Source of the DNA: Bacillus tequilensis KCTC 13622
Lineage (GTDB): Bacteria > Bacillota > Bacilli > Bacillales > Bacillaceae
Assembly: GCF_000507145.1 (NCBI RefSeq)
Contig: NZ_AYTO01000007.1
Span: 1-64,000 of the forward strand
Direction of reading: 5' to 3'
Length of the DNA: 64,000 nucleotides
A program made the translations under genes and the position numbers. Shown one piece after another: positions 49,339 to 59,786 of the stretch; the stretch's first letter is position 1; every line of letters starts with the position of its first letter. The notes under the pieces were generated by a model. That model did not search any database, was not told where the DNA came from, and saw only the letters and a program-made list of their open reading frames with translations.

Positions 49339-50304
49339 TCATTCTTCTGTATCATCAGACTTCTTAAATTCATTTTTCTTTACGTTTTCAAACGGATCTG
49401 TTTTAGAGTGCGGAGAAACGGCTTGATAGCCAAGGCGTTTGCGCGCCTCCATCGCATACTCAGCGTCTTGTCCGTGATCAACGTATTTTAAGTGAGTAGA
49501 AGAGAACGTTAATTCGTCCACATTTTCAGGAAGCATCAATTCATCATACTTCTCTTTTGTCAGCTTAGGAGACTCTTTCTGAGTCTTTTTCACCCAGCTG
49601 TTAAAGTCTTTTGATGTGACTGCATTCACATCAAACTCTTGGTCTGCAAAATGTTCACCTGTGAAGTTCGCGTTGCGTCCTTCGTAAGTTCCCACTTTAT
49701 CAGCCTGTAAGTATTGATCCATCAGCATTCCTGCCATCGCGTATTTTTGTCCTCCAAGCTGAGGAATCCATAGCGAAGCCATTGAATCTGCAGATGAGAT
49801 TTTGAACAAGATCGGGCGGTCGACAGGAATGTTTAAGTAGTTGACCGTTTCAATATCTTGCTCAGGGTAGCTGAATACCCATTTCCAGTCTACCGAAGTA
49901 GCATAAACAACAAGCGGCTCTTTGTCCTTTGTTGCTTCAGGAGCTTTTTCTAATGAATATATCGTCTGTACGGTTGGCACAGAAAGTGCGATGACGATTA
50001 AAATTGGGATCACTGTCCAGACTACTTCTAAAAACGTGTTACCGTGAATTTCTGGGTTATAAGATCCATTATCTTTGCCTTTACGGTCGCGGTATTTTAC
50101 TAAAATAATGGTAAATAGAACAAAGACGACCCCGACGATAAACAGCATAAATCCGATAGATAACAGGATTAAATCACTTTGCTGTTCAGCTACAGGTCCT
50201 TTCGGATCTAGTACTGAAGCATTGCTGCATCCCCCTAGGACGAAAACCACAGTTAACAGCGCTAATACAAGCAACGGTTTTAATGCTCTGAACAAGAAGA
50301 TCAC
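49339..50304 (-). CDS. qoxA: Quinol oxidase subunit II QoxA (lipoprotein)
   Basis: A 321-residue subunit II. A lipoprotein signal with lipobox VLGGC gives a lipidated Cys near residue 25, followed by two membrane helices and an extracellular cupredoxin domain without the CuA ligand set, as expected for a quinol oxidase. The start is GTG at 50304; the ATG at 50307 directly touches the AGGAAGG ribosome site and is less suited. It is the first gene of qoxABCD. Confidence 0.94.
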   Translation of the reverse strand: MIFLFRALKPLLVLALLTVVFVLGGCSNASVLDPKGPVAEQQSDLILLSIGFMLFIVGVVFVLFTIILVKYRDRKGKDNGSYNPEIHGNTFLEVVWTVIPILIVIALSVPTVQTIYSLEKAPEATKDKEPLVVYATSVDWKWVFSYPEQDIETVNYLNIPVDRPILFKISSADSMASLWIPQLGGQKYAMAGMLMDQYLQADKVGTYEGRNANFTGEHFADQEFDVNAVTSKDFNSWVKKTQKESPKLTKEKYDELMLPENVDELTFSSTHLKYVDHGQDAEYAMEARKRLGYQAVSPHSKTDPFENVKKNEFKKSDDTEE

Positions 50305-50307
50305 CAT

Positions 50308-50800
50308 CCTTCCTATTGATGTAATAAATCTGAAGTGCATACTTCCTCAAAATCTTTTCTCTACTTTGTTATGCTATCAAAAAGTTCACATATTAGCTTT
50401 ATTTTTTTCTAAACTTCATCCCTTTTTCGCTAAAATGTCATAAAATCGACAAAAATTGCTCCAACTTTATTCACATCTATCGCTTAAGATGAAAAGTTTC
50501 TAGATATTTCCGCATATAAGTAAAGAAAGATAGTGAAGAACTAGTTCTGACAAATAAAGGTTTACCACAATAAAAAACTTAGGTCAATCAAAAATTTCAT
50601 TTTGTTAAACTTTCTAGAGAGGAATTATTTTTTCCTTGTCTAGCATCTTTTCACACGGTTACCATTTTAACGCAACTATTTTTTTTAAAAAAGGCTTAAT
50701 AAAGCGGCAATGTGCTCTGAACTGCTCCTATTTTTCAGGAGAGCATTCAATTGTTTATCTTATACAAAAATGAGGAAAGATATAAGCAAATAAATATAAA
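50308..50800. other. Intergenic region between qoxA and ywzA
   Basis: AT-rich and without a credible gene. It must hold the divergent promoters of qoxABCD and ywzA. TAATAT at about 50386-50391 on the minus strand could be the qox -10. A sigma-B promoter is reported for ywzA in 168, but I could not place a clear match. Confidence 0.4.
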
Positions 50801-50817
50801 ATAGGATGTGTTGCATA

Positions 50818-51063
50818 ATGAGTTTCATTATTTCACTTATCGTCGCTATTATTATTGGATGGCTTGGAAGCCTGTTTGTTAAAGGCGATATGCCCGGCGG
50901 AATTATTGGGTCTATGATCGCAGGTCTTATTGGTGCATGGATCGGTCACGGGCTGCTGGGAACATGGGGGCCGCACCTTGGGGGATTTGCCATTATTCCA
51001 GCGGTGATCGGGGCAGCGATTGTTGTATTTTTAGTAAGCCTGTTAACCAGAAAAAGAGGATAA
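50818..51063 (+). CDS. ywzA: GlsB/YeaQ/YmgE-family membrane protein YwzA
   Basis: An 81-residue protein with three hydrophobic glycine-rich segments (IIGWLGSLFVKGDMPGGIIG, split at LFVKGD) typical of the transglycosylase-associated/YeaQ family, linked to general stress. The ATG at 50818 is used because AGGATG lies 9 bp upstream and contains the earlier ATG at 50806. It is monocistronic. Confidence 0.85.
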   Translation: MSFIISLIVAIIIGWLGSLFVKGDMPGGIIGSMIAGLIGAWIGHGLLGTWGPHLGGFAIIPAVIGAAIVVFLVSLLTRKRG

Positions 51064-51072
51064 GAATGACAG

Positions 51073-51106
51073 AGCCCGAAGCGTATGCGCTTTGGGCGTT
51101 TGTTTT
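51073..51106 (+). terminator. Terminator after ywzA
   Basis: GCCCGAAGCG and CGCTTTGGGC pair with one mismatch and are followed by GTTTGTTTT. Confidence 0.75.
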
Positions 51107-51116
51107 ACTATAAGAT

Positions 51117-51151
51117 CAAAAAAGCCTCAACCCTAGCGGTTGAGGTTTTTG
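51117..51151 (-). terminator. Terminator after galT
   Basis: On the minus strand CCTCAACCG and the matching GGTTGAGG arm are followed by CTTTTTTG. It includes the galT stop codon. Confidence 0.88.
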
Positions 51152-52674
51152 ACTGGTTTGACGCCTAAATGATCGATAAACCTCCTGAAAGCCTGTTTGC
51201 CTTCAAGTGTCTGCTTAAATACCCCGGCGTGTTCAAGAATGCGCGCGAATACATGGCCAAGCTCTTCCTTTATGACGAGATCTGCGTTCTCTTTTGTTAT
51301 CGTTCTTTTTTCCATCATCCGAAGAGCCCACTCCTTATGTTTTGCTGTGAGCGGATTTATTTCTAAAGCTGTTTTCGGATCAACAGAACATAGCGCAGCG
51401 GCGGTTTCTTTCATTTCTTCCTGTAAACGCCCCGGCAATATTGCAAGTCCCATGACCTCTATCAGGCCGATATTTTCTTTTTTTATATGGTGGACTTCCT
51501 GATGAGGATGAAATATTCCTAATGGATGCTCCTCATCCGTTCGATTGTTTCTCAGCACAATATCGAGTTCATACAAGTCTCCCCTGCGCCGCGCAATAGG
51601 CGTGACTGTATTATGAGGCGTATCACCTGTATACGCCGCTATGCCTGCTTTTTTATCAGAATACGTTTGCCACGTGCGGTATATATGATCAGCAGCTTCG
51701 GCGACGTCCTCCGGCTTGCATCCTTGGAGCCTGAGCACGGACATGGGCCACTTCACTAAACCCAGCGACACGCCGGGATGATCATTTAATTCGTAAACGT
51801 CTTCAGCCTCTGCCCGCGCCATCGGAAAATCGTGCGCCCCGCCTTGAAAATGATCATGGCTTAGGATGCTGCCGCCGACGATCGGCAAATCGGCGTTTGA
51901 GCCGATAAAATAATGTGGGTATTGCCCGAGAAATGACAGCAGCCTTTCAAATGTTTTTCTGCTGATCTCCATCGGTTCATGCTCACCCTTTAAGACGATG
52001 CAGTGCTCTGGATAATAGACATATGGCGAGAACTGCAGATACCATTCTTCGTCTTTAAGAATGACCGGAATGATTCTGTGATTTTGGCGGGCTGGATGAT
52101 TCACGCTTCCCTCAAACCCGACATTTTCTTTACACAGCAAACACATTGGGTAATTTGTCTCCGCCTGCTCTTTTGCAGCCGCAATCGCTTTCGGGTCCTT
52201 TTCAGGCTTTGATAGATTAATCGTCATTTCCAGCTCGCCATATTCGGTCGGAACCGTCCAATGAACATTTTTGGCGATCCTGTCAGAGCGGATATAATAG
52301 ACATCCTCTGCATATTGATAGAATTCCTTTGTCGCCTGTTTTGGGCCGTATATTGCTTTTGTCTCTTCAAATTTGCGAATCACCTCAGACGGAGCAGGTA
52401 CGAAACATCCCATGAGCTTTGCGCTGAGCAGGTCACGGTATGTGTCTGTATCCGCTTCCATGCGGCCGGTTTCAGCAGCCCATTTGTAAATAGGGGCAAG
52501 CAAGTCCGGCAGGCTTTGTGCCTGCTTGACGGATGTGCGGGAGACCGGCTCTGGATGTTTGATGTCCAATGCTTCATAAAGACGGTTTCTCGTATATTCC
52601 CGATCCCAGATCGAAATCAGCTTTCGTTCCAAGCCATACTCCAGCAGCTGTTCCAGATGTTCAACAATACTCAT
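51133..52674 (-). CDS. galT: Galactose-1-phosphate uridylyltransferase GalT (class II)
   Basis: A 513-residue class II GalT of Firmicutes, exchanging UMP between UDP-glucose and galactose-1-phosphate (Leloir pathway). The HDHFQGGAHDFPMA block (about 280-293) and NHRIIPVIL are family features. It is longer than the enterobacterial type (about 350). ATG at 52674 is 3 bp after the galK stop, so the two form an operon. Confidence 0.94.
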   Translation of the reverse strand: MSIVEHLEQLLEYGLERKLISIWDREYTRNRLYEALDIKHPEPVSRTSVKQAQSLPDLLAPIYKWAAETGRMEADTDTYRDLLSAKLMGCFVPAPSEVIRKFEETKAIYGPKQATKEFYQYAEDVYYIRSDRIAKNVHWTVPTEYGELEMTINLSKPEKDPKAIAAAKEQAETNYPMCLLCKENVGFEGSVNHPARQNHRIIPVILKDEEWYLQFSPYVYYPEHCIVLKGEHEPMEISRKTFERLLSFLGQYPHYFIGSNADLPIVGGSILSHDHFQGGAHDFPMARAEAEDVYELNDHPGVSLGLVKWPMSVLRLQGCKPEDVAEAADHIYRTWQTYSDKKAGIAAYTGDTPHNTVTPIARRRGDLYELDIVLRNNRTDEEHPLGIFHPHQEVHHIKKENIGLIEVMGLAILPGRLQEEMKETAAALCSVDPKTALEINPLTAKHKEWALRMMEKRTITKENADLVIKEELGHVFARILEHAGVFKQTLEGKQAFRRFIDHLGVKPVKNLNR

Positions 52675-52677
52675 GTG

Positions 52678-53850
52678 TTACTCCCCCTTTAGCTCTCTCG
52701 CTCCCTCTCCGATATCTGCGGCATAAAAATCCGCTTTGAGCCCTGTCTTTTGTTGATATCTGTCTCCAACCTTTTGGATAAAATCATCAACAAACGCATC
52801 TTTTACAATGCTGATCGTGCAGCCTCCGAAGCCCGCTCCGGTCATTCTGGATCCGATCACACCTTCATGGTCCCATGCCGCAAACACAAGCTCATCAAGT
52901 TCAGGGCATGTCACTTCATAATCATCCTTCAGTGAAAGGTGGGATTCCTTCATTAACCGCCCGATTTCATCTACATTGTTTTCTTTGAACATGCGGGCCG
53001 TTTTGATAGCACGGTGATTTTCGTATACGGCGTGCTTTGCCCTGCGCCTGTTCGTTTCATTTTGGATCAGGCTGGAATGGGCGTCGAAATCAGAGGGCTT
53101 GATGTCTCCCAGCGAAACAATATCGAGTGCTTTTTGCAGATCAAGCAATGCATCATGGCATTCTTGGCGTCTCGCATTATAACTTGAATCAGCCAATGTC
53201 CGTTTTTTGTTCGTATTCGCGATAACCAGCGCGAGGCCCGAGACATCGAGTTTGCTATATTCATAATCGAGCGTGTCACAGTTCAGCAGCATCGCATGAT
53301 GTTTTTTCCCCATTCCGATTGCGAATTGATCCATAATCCCGCAATTAACGCCGATAAAATCGTTTTCCGCATGCTGTGCCATTTTGACAAGCTCAAGCGC
53401 ATCCATTTCAGGGTGAAAATAGCTTTGGAGCACAACTCCCATCAGCAGTTCAATAGACGCGGAGGACGAGAGCCCAGCCCCGTTTGGAATATTCCCTAAA
53501 AATACAATGTCAAAGCCATGGGGAATTGAGCAGCCCCTTTGCTGAAATTCATAAATGACGCCTTTCGGATAGTTCGCCCAGTCGTCTTCTTTTTGATAAC
53601 GAATGTCGTCAAGGCTGCATTCTTTGATGCCTTTATCTTTAAAGTTGTCTGAATACATCCTGACAAGTCCGTCGTTTCTTAATGCAACAGCAGCATATGT
53701 ACCCATTGTGAGCGCGCACGGAAACACGTGTCCGCCGTTATAGTCTGTATGTTCTCCAATCAGATTCACTCTTCCTGGTGCGAAAAAAAACCGTAATCCC
53801 TCTTTTTCTCCGAATACACTTGCAAATATCCCCTTTAGCTCTTCCCGCAT
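52678..53850 (-). CDS. galK: Galactokinase GalK
   Basis: A 390-residue GHMP kinase phosphorylating galactose. PGRVNLIGEHTDYNGGHVFPCAL (signature, split at GEHTDYN), the phosphate loop PNGAGLSSSASIE and the C-terminal GAGFGGCTISIV are all present. ATG at 53850 is 8 bp after AAAGGTGA; a TTG at 53856 precedes it. First of galK-galT; no galE is nearby. Confidence 0.96.
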   Translation of the reverse strand: MREELKGIFASVFGEKEGLRFFFAPGRVNLIGEHTDYNGGHVFPCALTMGTYAAVALRNDGLVRMYSDNFKDKGIKECSLDDIRYQKEDDWANYPKGVIYEFQQRGCSIPHGFDIVFLGNIPNGAGLSSSASIELLMGVVLQSYFHPEMDALELVKMAQHAENDFIGVNCGIMDQFAIGMGKKHHAMLLNCDTLDYEYSKLDVSGLALVIANTNKKRTLADSSYNARRQECHDALLDLQKALDIVSLGDIKPSDFDAHSSLIQNETNRRRAKHAVYENHRAIKTARMFKENNVDEIGRLMKESHLSLKDDYEVTCPELDELVFAAWDHEGVIGSRMTGAGFGGCTISIVKDAFVDDFIQKVGDRYQQKTGLKADFYAADIGEGARELKGE

Positions 53851-53933
53851 GTGCAATCACCTTTCGTGGTTTTTCATTTTTTATTTCCCCTTTTTCTCCA
53901 GCGAAAACGATAGATCAATTCTGCTGTCCCCTG

Positions 53934-54338
53934 TCATGCCCCTTCTTCTTTTGTCTTTTTAAAGACGAGCCATTTGCTTGCAGCATAGTTGACGACAACA
54001 ATGACCGCGTTGTCGAGTATTTTGGCCAATGTTTCATTTGTATTGAACTGCCCGACAAGAATGATCATCATGCCCAAATCTATGCCGAGAGACAGGACCC
54101 GAACGCTGAAAAAAGCAGTGAGCTCTTTCAGCAGGCTCTGCAGGTCATGTGTTTTTTGCTGAAACACATATAATTTATTCGTGATGTAAGCAAACAGCAC
54201 GGACAAAATCCAAGCCGCGACAGTAGCTGCTTTATAATCCATATTTATGATCTCTACCAATATATAAAAGCTGGCGATGTTCACAATGGTTGTAAACACC
54301 CCCATAATGATATACATAATCAGTTCTCTATATTTCAC
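53934..54338 (-). CDS. ywcD: GtcA-like membrane protein YwcD
   Basis: A 134-residue protein with four membrane segments of the GtrA/GtcA family (IMGVFTTIVNIASFYIL, NKLYVFQQKT, NYAASKWLVFKK), which take part in moving or using lipid-linked sugars for wall decoration. The start is GTG at 54338, overlapping the ywcC stop by 4 bp (GTGA), so the two genes are coupled. The link between a TetR repressor and a GtcA-like protein is unexplained. Confidence 0.85.
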   Translation of the reverse strand: MKYRELIMYIIMGVFTTIVNIASFYILVEIINMDYKAATVAAWILSVLFAYITNKLYVFQQKTHDLQSLLKELTAFFSVRVLSLGIDLGMMIILVGQFNTNETLAKILDNAVIVVVNYAASKWLVFKKTKEEGA

Positions 54339-55006
54339 TGATGTTCCTCGCTTTCTGAAAAACTTTTCAAAATTCTTGGCCCCGCGGGCTCTCTTTCTGG
54401 AGTAATGAAAACCGAGAGTGCGTCTAAAAAGCTGCGGAATGTGACGGGCTGGCCCAATACATACGATTGTTTGATGATTCCATCAAGCACTGCACATATT
54501 ATTTTAGCCGTATATTCTGGATCAATACAGGCGTCAATCAGCTTCCTCTCCTTCAGCCACTTAATATATAACGCATTTTCTTCTACCCACAATTCGTACA
54601 GCCGGACATAGGTCTTGCATTTCTGCAGGACTTTATACGTCGGCATATTCATGGCAAACGAGGCAATCTCCCATGACGGCTTATTTAAGTAATAGGTATA
54701 AAGCAGCTCCGCAGCATGTTTCGCAGCCTCGTCCAATGTCAGCGGTTTCACTGCCATTTGCTCTTTTTGATCAAGATACCCTATGATAATCTTTTTCTTT
54801 ATCTGGCGTTTTTCGAGAAGAAGATTCAGAAAATCCTCCTTGCTGACAAAATGAACATAAAACGCTCCTTTGCTGTACCCGGCCGCTCTGCTGATATCCT
54901 CTACAGAAACCGGATCATACGCTCGGTCAATCAACAAATTCAAGCCAGCATCTATAAAACGTTCAAAGGTTGCTTCTCTTTTCATTTGAAATTTGTTTTT
55001 TTTCAT
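54335..55006 (-). CDS. ywcC: TetR-family repressor of slrA YwcC
   Basis: A 223-residue TetR-type regulator with an N-terminal HTH (VSVEDISRAAGYSKGAFYVHF, split at AAGYSKG; residues about 33-55) and a ligand-binding C-terminal part. In B. subtilis YwcC represses slrA, which is divergent here, and so restrains biofilm matrix genes. ATG at 55006 follows CTGGAG. The signal it senses is unknown. Confidence 0.92.
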   Translation of the reverse strand: MKKNKFQMKREATFERFIDAGLNLLIDRAYDPVSVEDISRAAGYSKGAFYVHFVSKEDFLNLLLEKRQIKKKIIIGYLDQKEQMAVKPLTLDEAAKHAAELLYTYYLNKPSWEIASFAMNMPTYKVLQKCKTYVRLYELWVEENALYIKWLKERKLIDACIDPEYTAKIICAVLDGIIKQSYVLGQPVTFRSFLDALSVFITPEREPAGPRILKSFSESEEHQ

Positions 55007-55142
55007 ATTTTTCTCCAGGCGATATGATTACCCTTATCTTACACTGGATCAATCTTTAGCGGTATTTATTTCTTTGAATGCCTATGCTATTCGGTTTTCT
55101 TGAAATTATTTTTAATAGGCTAATGGATTTATTTTCAATTAC

Positions 55143-55160
55143 ATACTATCCAGTCAGTAT
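55143..55160. promoter_or_regulatory. Candidate YwcC operator
   Basis: ATACT and AGTAT arms flank ATCCAGTC, giving an 18-bp imperfect dyad between the divergent ywcC and slrA. TetR regulators usually bind such dyads between divergent genes. Binding is inferred. Confidence 0.4.
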
Positions 55161-55356
55161 TTAATTGTTTATTATTATAAATAAGATTCATTGGTTATAT
55201 TAGTCATTTTTTTAGGGAATAGGTAGGTGGTTTTTCCTTCAGTTTGTGAACACCGAGCAACTATGTGTGAAATTTGTTGTACTCGCCTCATCATCGCGAC
55301 GGCTCGCCTTATTGCCCGCATGTTGCAGGAAACATTTTATACAATTGGAGGTTACT

Positions 55357-55515
55357 ATGAAAACTCATGTTAAAAAAGATTTGGACAAAGATTGGCATAT
55401 GTTAATACAAGAAGCTAGATCCATTGGGTTAGGCATTCATGATGTGAGGCAGTTTTTAGAATCTGAGACAGCATCGAGAAAGAATAACCACAAAAAAACC
55501 GGCCGCCAAGACTAA
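55357..55515 (+). CDS. slrA: Anti-repressor SlrA (SinR antagonist, small)
   Basis: A 52-residue SinI-like protein that binds SinR/SlrR and promotes matrix gene expression. The helix-hook region KDWHMLIQEARSIGLGIHDVRQFL (split at EARSIGLG) matches SinI-type anti-repressors. It lacks any DNA-binding domain. ATG at 55357 follows TTGGAGG; the longer open frame from 55246 has no ribosome site. It diverges from its repressor ywcC. A 350-bp gap lies between the two. Confidence 0.93.
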   Translation: MKTHVKKDLDKDWHMLIQEARSIGLGIHDVRQFLESETASRKNNHKKTGRQD

Positions 55516-55948
55516 TCCGAGCAGGCGGATCTATTACCTCTGGCTTTTCTATCATCTGATCTGAGTTTTCACCCTATCCTCTTTTCGAAAGCGATTGCAA
55601 CGCCGAGCTTGAGGACAAACGGTGTGTCAGCTACCATACGACAGACAGCCGGTTATGCGGTCACCTCTTGGCACATGTATTGTCTTAAAGAGGTGATGCG
55701 AACATTGATAACCGGGCCAGCTTTACTGAGCATAAGCTGCATTCGGTGAGGTTTGGAAAGCAAAATCGTTTATACGCTGCCGAGCTGGAAAACCTTCGCC
55801 TCTCTTTTTTATACTTCTGCGTTCTTATCTCCATGACTTCCTTCTTTTTTCATTCACCAGATGTTCTTCAACGCATAAATCAGACTTTCAGTACATACCT
55901 ATTGGTGTACCTTTTTGCTTACGTTTAGTGAATAAAAGGAGGAAATCC
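55516..55948. other. Intergenic region between slrA and ywcB
   Basis: No supported gene. An open stretch at 55746-55928 has no ribosome site. A dyad GTACA-N10-TGTAC at 55891-55910 lies 38 bp before the ywcB start and may be an operator. No strong terminator follows slrA; a weak GGCGG/CCGCC pairing near 55500-55530 is possible. Confidence 0.45.
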
Positions 55949-56257
55949 ATGTACAAAGCTGATTACAGACAGATTGCTGCAACTCCGTCGTTTCAAGCTT
56001 TTTTAAAACAGAAGCGCGCTTTTATTGTTCCTTCTGCGATTTTCTTTTTTGTCTTTTATTTTTCACTTCCTGTTTTGACATCTTATTTCGCCTTTTTGAA
56101 TAAGCCGGCAATTGGGGCTGTTTCATGGGCTTGGCTGTTTGCGATCGCCCAATTCATGATGACTTGGGTACTGAGTACGGTGTATACCCGAAGGGCGGCT
56201 CACTTCGATCAATATGTAAGCGCTTTAAAAGTTGATCTAAAGGGTGAACAGACATGA
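55949..56257 (+). CDS. ywcB: DUF485 membrane protein YwcB
   Basis: A 102-residue protein with two membrane segments of the DUF485 family (SFQAFLKQKRAFIVPSAIFF), which is regularly encoded with acetate/solute:sodium symporters. ATG at 55949 follows AAAAGGAGG. It overlaps ywcA by 4 bp (ATGA), so the two proteins likely act together, as yjcH-actP do in E. coli. Confidence 0.9.
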   Translation: MYKADYRQIAATPSFQAFLKQKRAFIVPSAIFFFVFYFSLPVLTSYFAFLNKPAIGAVSWAWLFAIAQFMMTWVLSTVYTRRAAHFDQYVSALKVDLKGEQT

Positions 56258-57795
56258 ATATGATGGCTTTTCTATTGTTTTTAGCCATTGTCGGACTGAC
56301 GCTTATCATCACGTATTTTGCCGCGAAAAAGACAAAAACGACAAGTGAGTTTTATACGGCTGGCGGCGGGCTCACCGGTGTTCAGAATGGACTGGCAATT
56401 GCCGGTGACTACATGTCTGCTGCCTCGTTTCTCGGGATTGCCGGAATGATTGCGCTATATGGATTTGATGGATTTTTTTACAGCATCGGTTTTCTGGTGG
56501 CATATCTCGTCGTTTTGTACATCGTAGCGGAACCGCTTCGGAATCTTGGAAAGTATACAATGGCTGACATGATTGCGGCTCGTTTTAAAGAAAAGAAAAT
56601 CCGCGGTGTCGCTGCTCTCAATACCATAGCCATCTCTACCTTCTATATGATCGCCCAGCTCGTGGGAGCGGGCGCGTTGATCAAACTGCTCCTAGGGCTT
56701 GATTATACTGCGGCAGTCCTCATTGTCGGAGTGCTGATGACCATTTATGTCGTATTTGGCGGCATGATCGCGACAAGCTGGGTTCAAATTATAAAAGCCG
56801 TTTTGCTGATGGCCGGCACACTCGTGATTTCAATCATCGTGTTTTCGAAATTCGATTTTAATCTCAATACCATGTTTGAGCAAATGAAAACGGCTACTCC
56901 GCTTGGCGCTGATTTCTTAAACCCCGGAAATAAATACAAGGTGCCGCTTGAAACCCTGTCATTAAACTTGGCACTCGTACTGGGAACTGCCGGGCTTCCG
57001 CATATTTTAATCCGATTTTATACCGTTAAAGATGCCAAGACCGCCCGGACATCTGTTGTGTCAGCCACCTGGATTATCGGTGTGTTTTATATTATGACAG
57101 TGTTTCTCGGCTTTGGCGCCGCTGCGTTTGTCGGTTTTGATGCGATTACGGCGGCAGATCAAGCGGGAAATATGGCAGCTCCGCTTTTGGCAAAAGCACT
57201 CGGGGGAGATTTTCTGTTCGCGTTCGTGTCAGCCATCGCCTTTGCTACCATTTTAGCTGTCGTGACAGGATTGGTGCTGTCGGCCGCCTCAGCATTTGCC
57301 CATGATATTTACAGCCAGATCATCAGAAAGGGAGAAGCAACTGAAAAAGAACAAATGAAAGCGGCCAGATGGGCTTCTGTCGCCGTGTCAGTGCTCTCAA
57401 TTCTGCTTGCGATTTTTGCACAGTCCTTAAATGTAGCGTTCCTTGTCGCACTTGCGTTTGCCGTAGCGGCAAGCGCAAACCTCCCGCTGATTGTGTTTAC
57501 GGTCTTCTGGAAACGGTTCAATGCCTCAGGCGCTTTATGGGGAAGCCTGACAGGACTGATCAGTGCTCTTGTGCTTGTGTCGATGAGCCCTAGTGTGTGG
57601 GACCCTTCCGGAGCAGCTATTTTTACAGGAGATCCGCTCATTCCGCTTTCCAATCCGGGCATTATTTCCATCCCGCTCGGCTTCCTCGGCGCGTGGCTCG
57701 GGACGATACTGTCTTCTGAAAAAACAGTTGATGAAGATACGTTTGCGGAAATACAGGTGAAGGCACATACCGGCATTCATATGGAGCAAGAGTAA
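56254..57795 (+). CDS. ywcA: Solute:sodium symporter YwcA (acetate permease-like)
   Basis: A 513-residue SSS-family symporter with about 13 membrane segments. SEFYTAGGGLTGVQNGLAIAGDYMSAAS (split at AIAGDYMSAASFLG) is the ActP-type signature. With YwcB it probably imports acetate or another monocarboxylate; the substrate is an inference from ActP/MctC relatives. It ends before a bidirectional terminator. Confidence 0.88.
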   Translation: MNMMAFLLFLAIVGLTLIITYFAAKKTKTTSEFYTAGGGLTGVQNGLAIAGDYMSAASFLGIAGMIALYGFDGFFYSIGFLVAYLVVLYIVAEPLRNLGKYTMADMIAARFKEKKIRGVAALNTIAISTFYMIAQLVGAGALIKLLLGLDYTAAVLIVGVLMTIYVVFGGMIATSWVQIIKAVLLMAGTLVISIIVFSKFDFNLNTMFEQMKTATPLGADFLNPGNKYKVPLETLSLNLALVLGTAGLPHILIRFYTVKDAKTARTSVVSATWIIGVFYIMTVFLGFGAAAFVGFDAITAADQAGNMAAPLLAKALGGDFLFAFVSAIAFATILAVVTGLVLSAASAFAHDIYSQIIRKGEATEKEQMKAARWASVAVSVLSILLAIFAQSLNVAFLVALAFAVAASANLPLIVFTVFWKRFNASGALWGSLTGLISALVLVSMSPSVWDPSGAAIFTGDPLIPLSNPGIISIPLGFLGAWLGTILSSEKTVDEDTFAEIQVKAHTGIHMEQE

Positions 57796-57828
57796 AAAAG
57801 CTCTCTTTTTTACAGAGAGCTTTTCCTT
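57796..57828. terminator. Bidirectional terminator between ywcA and ywbO
   Basis: AAAAGCTCTCT and AGAGAGCTTTT form a stem around a T-rich loop. Confidence 0.92.
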
Positions 57829-58429
57829 ATTTTTTCTGCTGTTCTTCAGAAATCGCTTTTTCAAATACATCCTTGCCGGCAACACCCGGAATGACAGTGT
57901 CACCAATGATAAAGGTTGGAACGGCTGTGATATCAGCCTCCTCATAGGCATGCTTCAAAGCGTGGCGCTGCACGTCCTGATATGTTCTTGATTCCAGCGC
58001 AGACTTGAAGGAGGCTCCGTCCAATCCCACTTCCTCGGCAAGCTTCGTCAAGACGTCAATGTCGCCGATATTTTGGCCCTCTTGGAAAAAGGCTTGAAAG
58101 ACACGTGTGTTGTATTCATGTCCTTTATTGGATTCCTTTGCAAAATGAAAGCCTTCAAACGCCAAATCTGTATATGGATGAGGCGAGACATTTGGAAAAT
58201 TGATCTCGACCCCTAATTTCTTCGCCATTGGCTCAATAGATGTCTTCCACATGTACTGTTTGGAAGGATCATTGACCGGATCAAGCTGAGGAGATGGGCT
58301 TGGGCGCAGTTCAAACGGCATCCATTCGACTTCAACATCCTTTTCTTTTATCGCTTCTTCAAGAGCGGCTTTTCCGATGAAGCAAAATGGGCAGACGTAA
58401 TCTGAATAAACTTTGATGTGTACTGTCAT
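57827..58429 (-). CDS. ywbO: DsbA/FrnE-like thioredoxin-fold protein YwbO
   Basis: A 200-residue DsbA-family (FrnE-type) protein. The active-site motif is CPFC (YVCPFCFIGKAAL, residues 13-16), and ITAVPTFIIGDTVIPGV carries the cis-proline. It has no signal peptide, so it acts in the cytoplasm. Substrates are unknown. ATG at 58429 follows AAGGAGAAT. Confidence 0.9.
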   Translation of the reverse strand: MTVHIKVYSDYVCPFCFIGKAALEEAIKEKDVEVEWMPFELRPSPSPQLDPVNDPSKQYMWKTSIEPMAKKLGVEINFPNVSPHPYTDLAFEGFHFAKESNKGHEYNTRVFQAFFQEGQNIGDIDVLTKLAEEVGLDGASFKSALESRTYQDVQRHALKHAYEEADITAVPTFIIGDTVIPGVAGKDVFEKAISEEQQKK

Positions 58430-58491
58430 CGTATTCTCCTTTCGTATAGGTTGATTTTAAAATGTAACAACAAAAGTTACAAATGTTTTTT

Positions 58492-59786
<1,295 letters not shown>

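Noticed and set aside
55746-55928. Possible small membrane protein upstream of ywcB
   Set aside because: No ribosome site, poor codon pattern and no recognisable relative; it ends just before the ywcB signals.
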